A stretch of 7,854 nucleotides of DNA from NCBI GenBank assembly GCA_020056895.1, contig JAGVGV010000735.1, positions 1-7,854 of the forward strand, written 5' to 3'. Positions 6,875-7,854 of the stretch are shown one piece after another. Every line of letters starts with the position of its first letter. Within the stretch, counting starts at the first letter, position 1. Source of the stretch: Deltaproteobacteria bacterium. Lineage in GTDB: Bacteria > Desulfobacterota > Desulfarculia > Adiutricales > JAGVGV01. A model generated the notes under the pieces. The model was given only the letters and a program-made list of their open reading frames with translations. It did not search any database and was not told where the DNA came from. The position numbers were made by a program, and so were the translations under genes.

Positions 6875-7795
6875 TTATGCCTCCTCGTCCCGGGTGACCA
6901 GTTTGATGAAGATATCTTCGAGCGTCAGGGCCACCGTGGTCAGTTCCAGGAGCGGCCGGCCGGTTTCGACCACGGCCCGGGCCAGTTCGGCTCGCACGTC
7001 GGCCTGGGACCGGACCACAAGGGCGCCGTCTTCTTCGGTCACCTGAGTCACCCCCGGCACTCGGGCCAGGGTGTCCACCACTTCGGCCGGAGTTCCGCCG
7101 ACCTTCAGCCGGACGGTATCGGCGGCCTGGTGCTTGGCCCGAAGGTCCACCAGGTTGTCTTCGGCCAGCACCCGGCCCCGGTTGACGATGACTACCCGGT
7201 GGCAGATCATGGCCACTTCGGCCAGAATGTGGGTGCAGAGGATCACGGTTTTCCGGCCGGCCATGGCCTGGATCACGGACCGGATTTCGTTGATCTGCCG
7301 GGGGTCCAGGCCGATGGTGGGTTCGTCCAGGATGAGCACGTCGGGGTCGCCGATCAGGGCCTGGGCCAGCCCGACCCGCTGCCGGTATCCCTTGGATATT
7401 TTTTTGATCATCCGGTACCGAACGTCTTCGAGCTGGCAGGCTTCCATGACCCGAGCCATTTCGGTGATCCGGCGGCTCCGGTCCAGACCCTTGATGTCGG
7501 CCACGAACCGAAGATAGTCCCAGACGGTCATATCCCCGTACAAGGGCACGTTTTCCGGCAGGTACCCGATTTTTTTCCGAACGGCCAGGGCGTTTTCAAA
7601 AACGTCCAGCCCCGCCACCCGGGCCGCGCCTTGGGTGGGCGGATAAAAACCGGTGAGCATGCGCATGGTGGTGGTTTTGCCGGCGCCGTTGGGTCCCAGA
7701 AACCCCAGGATTTCGCCGGCGGCCACGGCGAAGGAGACGTCCCGGACGGCTTCGACAAGGCCGAAGCGCTTGGCCACGTGGTCGACTTCGATCAT
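6875..7795 (-). CDS. ABC transporter ATP-binding protein (GldA/CcmA-like)
   Basis: 306-aa cytoplasmic ATPase that powers the downstream permease. Motifs: Walker A GPNGAGKT (34-41); IGYLPENVPLY (76-86), where Glu replaces the usual Q-loop glutamine; signature ISKGYRQR (133-140); Walker B VLILDEPT (153-160); D-loop GLDP (162-165); H-loop histidine H189 in CTHIL. The SKGYRQR signature and GYLPE loop are typical of GldA-like/ABC-2 ATPases. A C-terminal extension (about 225-306) ends with TLEDIFIKLV, the usual tail of this subfamily. The ATG at 7795 is preferred over an in-frame upstream one (7843) because the domain begins at MIEVDHVAKRF and AGGGGGG lies 3 nt upstream. All catalytic residues are intact. 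Confidence 0.95.
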   Translation of the reverse strand: MIEVDHVAKRFGLVEAVRDVSFAVAAGEILGFLGPNGAGKTTTMRMLTGFYPPTQGAARVAGLDVFENALAVRKKIGYLPENVPLYGDMTVWDYLRFVADIKGLDRSRRITEMARVMEACQLEDVRYRMIKKISKGYRQRVGLAQALIGDPDVLILDEPTIGLDPRQINEIRSVIQAMAGRKTVILCTHILAEVAMICHRVVIVNRGRVLAEDNLVDLRAKHQAADTVRLKVGGTPAEVVDTLARVPGVTQVTEEDGALVVRSQADVRAELARAVVETGRPLLELTTVALTLEDIFIKLVTRDEEA

Positions 7796-7854
7796 GGTCC
7801 CCCCTGATCCCTTGACTCCAGGGCGCTCGCCCCAGAGGCCCATACACCGTCGAA
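7792..7854 (-). CDS. possible C-terminal end of an upstream gene, overlapping the ABC ATPase start
   Basis: On the minus strand one frame is open from the right edge to a TGA at 7794-7792. That TGA overlaps the ATPase start codon as ATGA. The 20 codons give a short polar tail ending ALESRDQGGP. ATGA overlaps are used at two other junctions in this window, so this may be the end of a co-transcribed gene. Twenty codons are too few to identify a family, and an open frame of this length is expected by chance in GC-rich DNA. Confidence 0.3.
   Translation of the reverse strand, partial: FDGVWASGASALESRDQGGP

Noticed and set aside
6084..7046. Plus-strand 320-codon open frame opposite the permease and ATPase genes
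   Set aside because: Translation is His/Gln/Glu-rich without family motifs, as expected antisense to a hydrophobic gene. The minus-strand genes there are unambiguous.
7796..7843. ATG at 7843 as the start of the ABC ATPase
   Set aside because: It would add 16 residues (Gly/Arg-rich) before the normal domain start MIEVDHV, and the strong purine-rich site lies directly before 7795.
1..7854. CRISPR arrays, tRNA genes, insertion sequences or prophage elements
   Set aside because: No spaced direct repeats, cloverleaf-like sequence, transposase motifs or terminal inverted repeats were seen; coding density is high throughout.

Overview
The window is a compact, GC-rich bacterial chromosome segment. 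It holds nine complete minus-strand genes, the 3' end of a plus-strand gene at the left edge, and possibly the last 20 codons of another minus-strand gene at the right edge. There are no rRNA or tRNA genes, mobile elements or CRISPR arrays. The longest intergenic stretch is about 155 bases. Clear DksA, omega, DnaJ and MoaC proteins, together with a GldA/GldG-type ABC system and a DUF4340 protein, suggest a Gram-negative of the former Deltaproteobacteria (Desulfobacterota or Myxococcota). That assignment is inferred from gene content and composition, without a database search.

Right part (7854 to 3083, minus strand). A four-gene exporter-like module: an ABC ATPase, a six-helix ABC-2 permease, a GldG-type membrane-anchored extracytoplasmic protein and a DUF4340 protein. 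Junctions are 5 nt gaps or an ATGA overlap, so the genes are almost certainly co-transcribed. The predicted machine has a cytoplasmic motor, a membrane channel and two large anchored periplasmic subunits. Its substrate is unknown.

Middle part (3044 to 793, minus strand). After a 38-nt gap with a strong Shine-Dalgarno come rpoZ (RNA polymerase omega), a small unrecognised helical protein, dnaJ (class A Hsp40) and moaC (molybdopterin precursor synthesis). Junctions are +2 nt, +4 nt and a 4-nt overlap. No terminator is visible between the DUF4340 gene and rpoZ, so all eight genes could form one long transcript.

Left part (792 to 1). A 155-nt gap carries a good sigma70-like promoter for a separately transcribed dksA, whose protein is short but has all key residues. 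dksA converges on the 3' end of a carbon-nitrogen hydrolase gene. A 10-bp perfect hairpin between the two can end transcription from both sides.

Functional theme. The window encodes both accessory proteins that build the two ppGpp sites on RNA polymerase: omega (site 1) and DksA (site 2). Beside them lie a chaperone, a cofactor enzyme and an uncharacterised envelope transporter. The transporter quartet, and especially its three-repeat DUF4340 subunit, is the least described system here.
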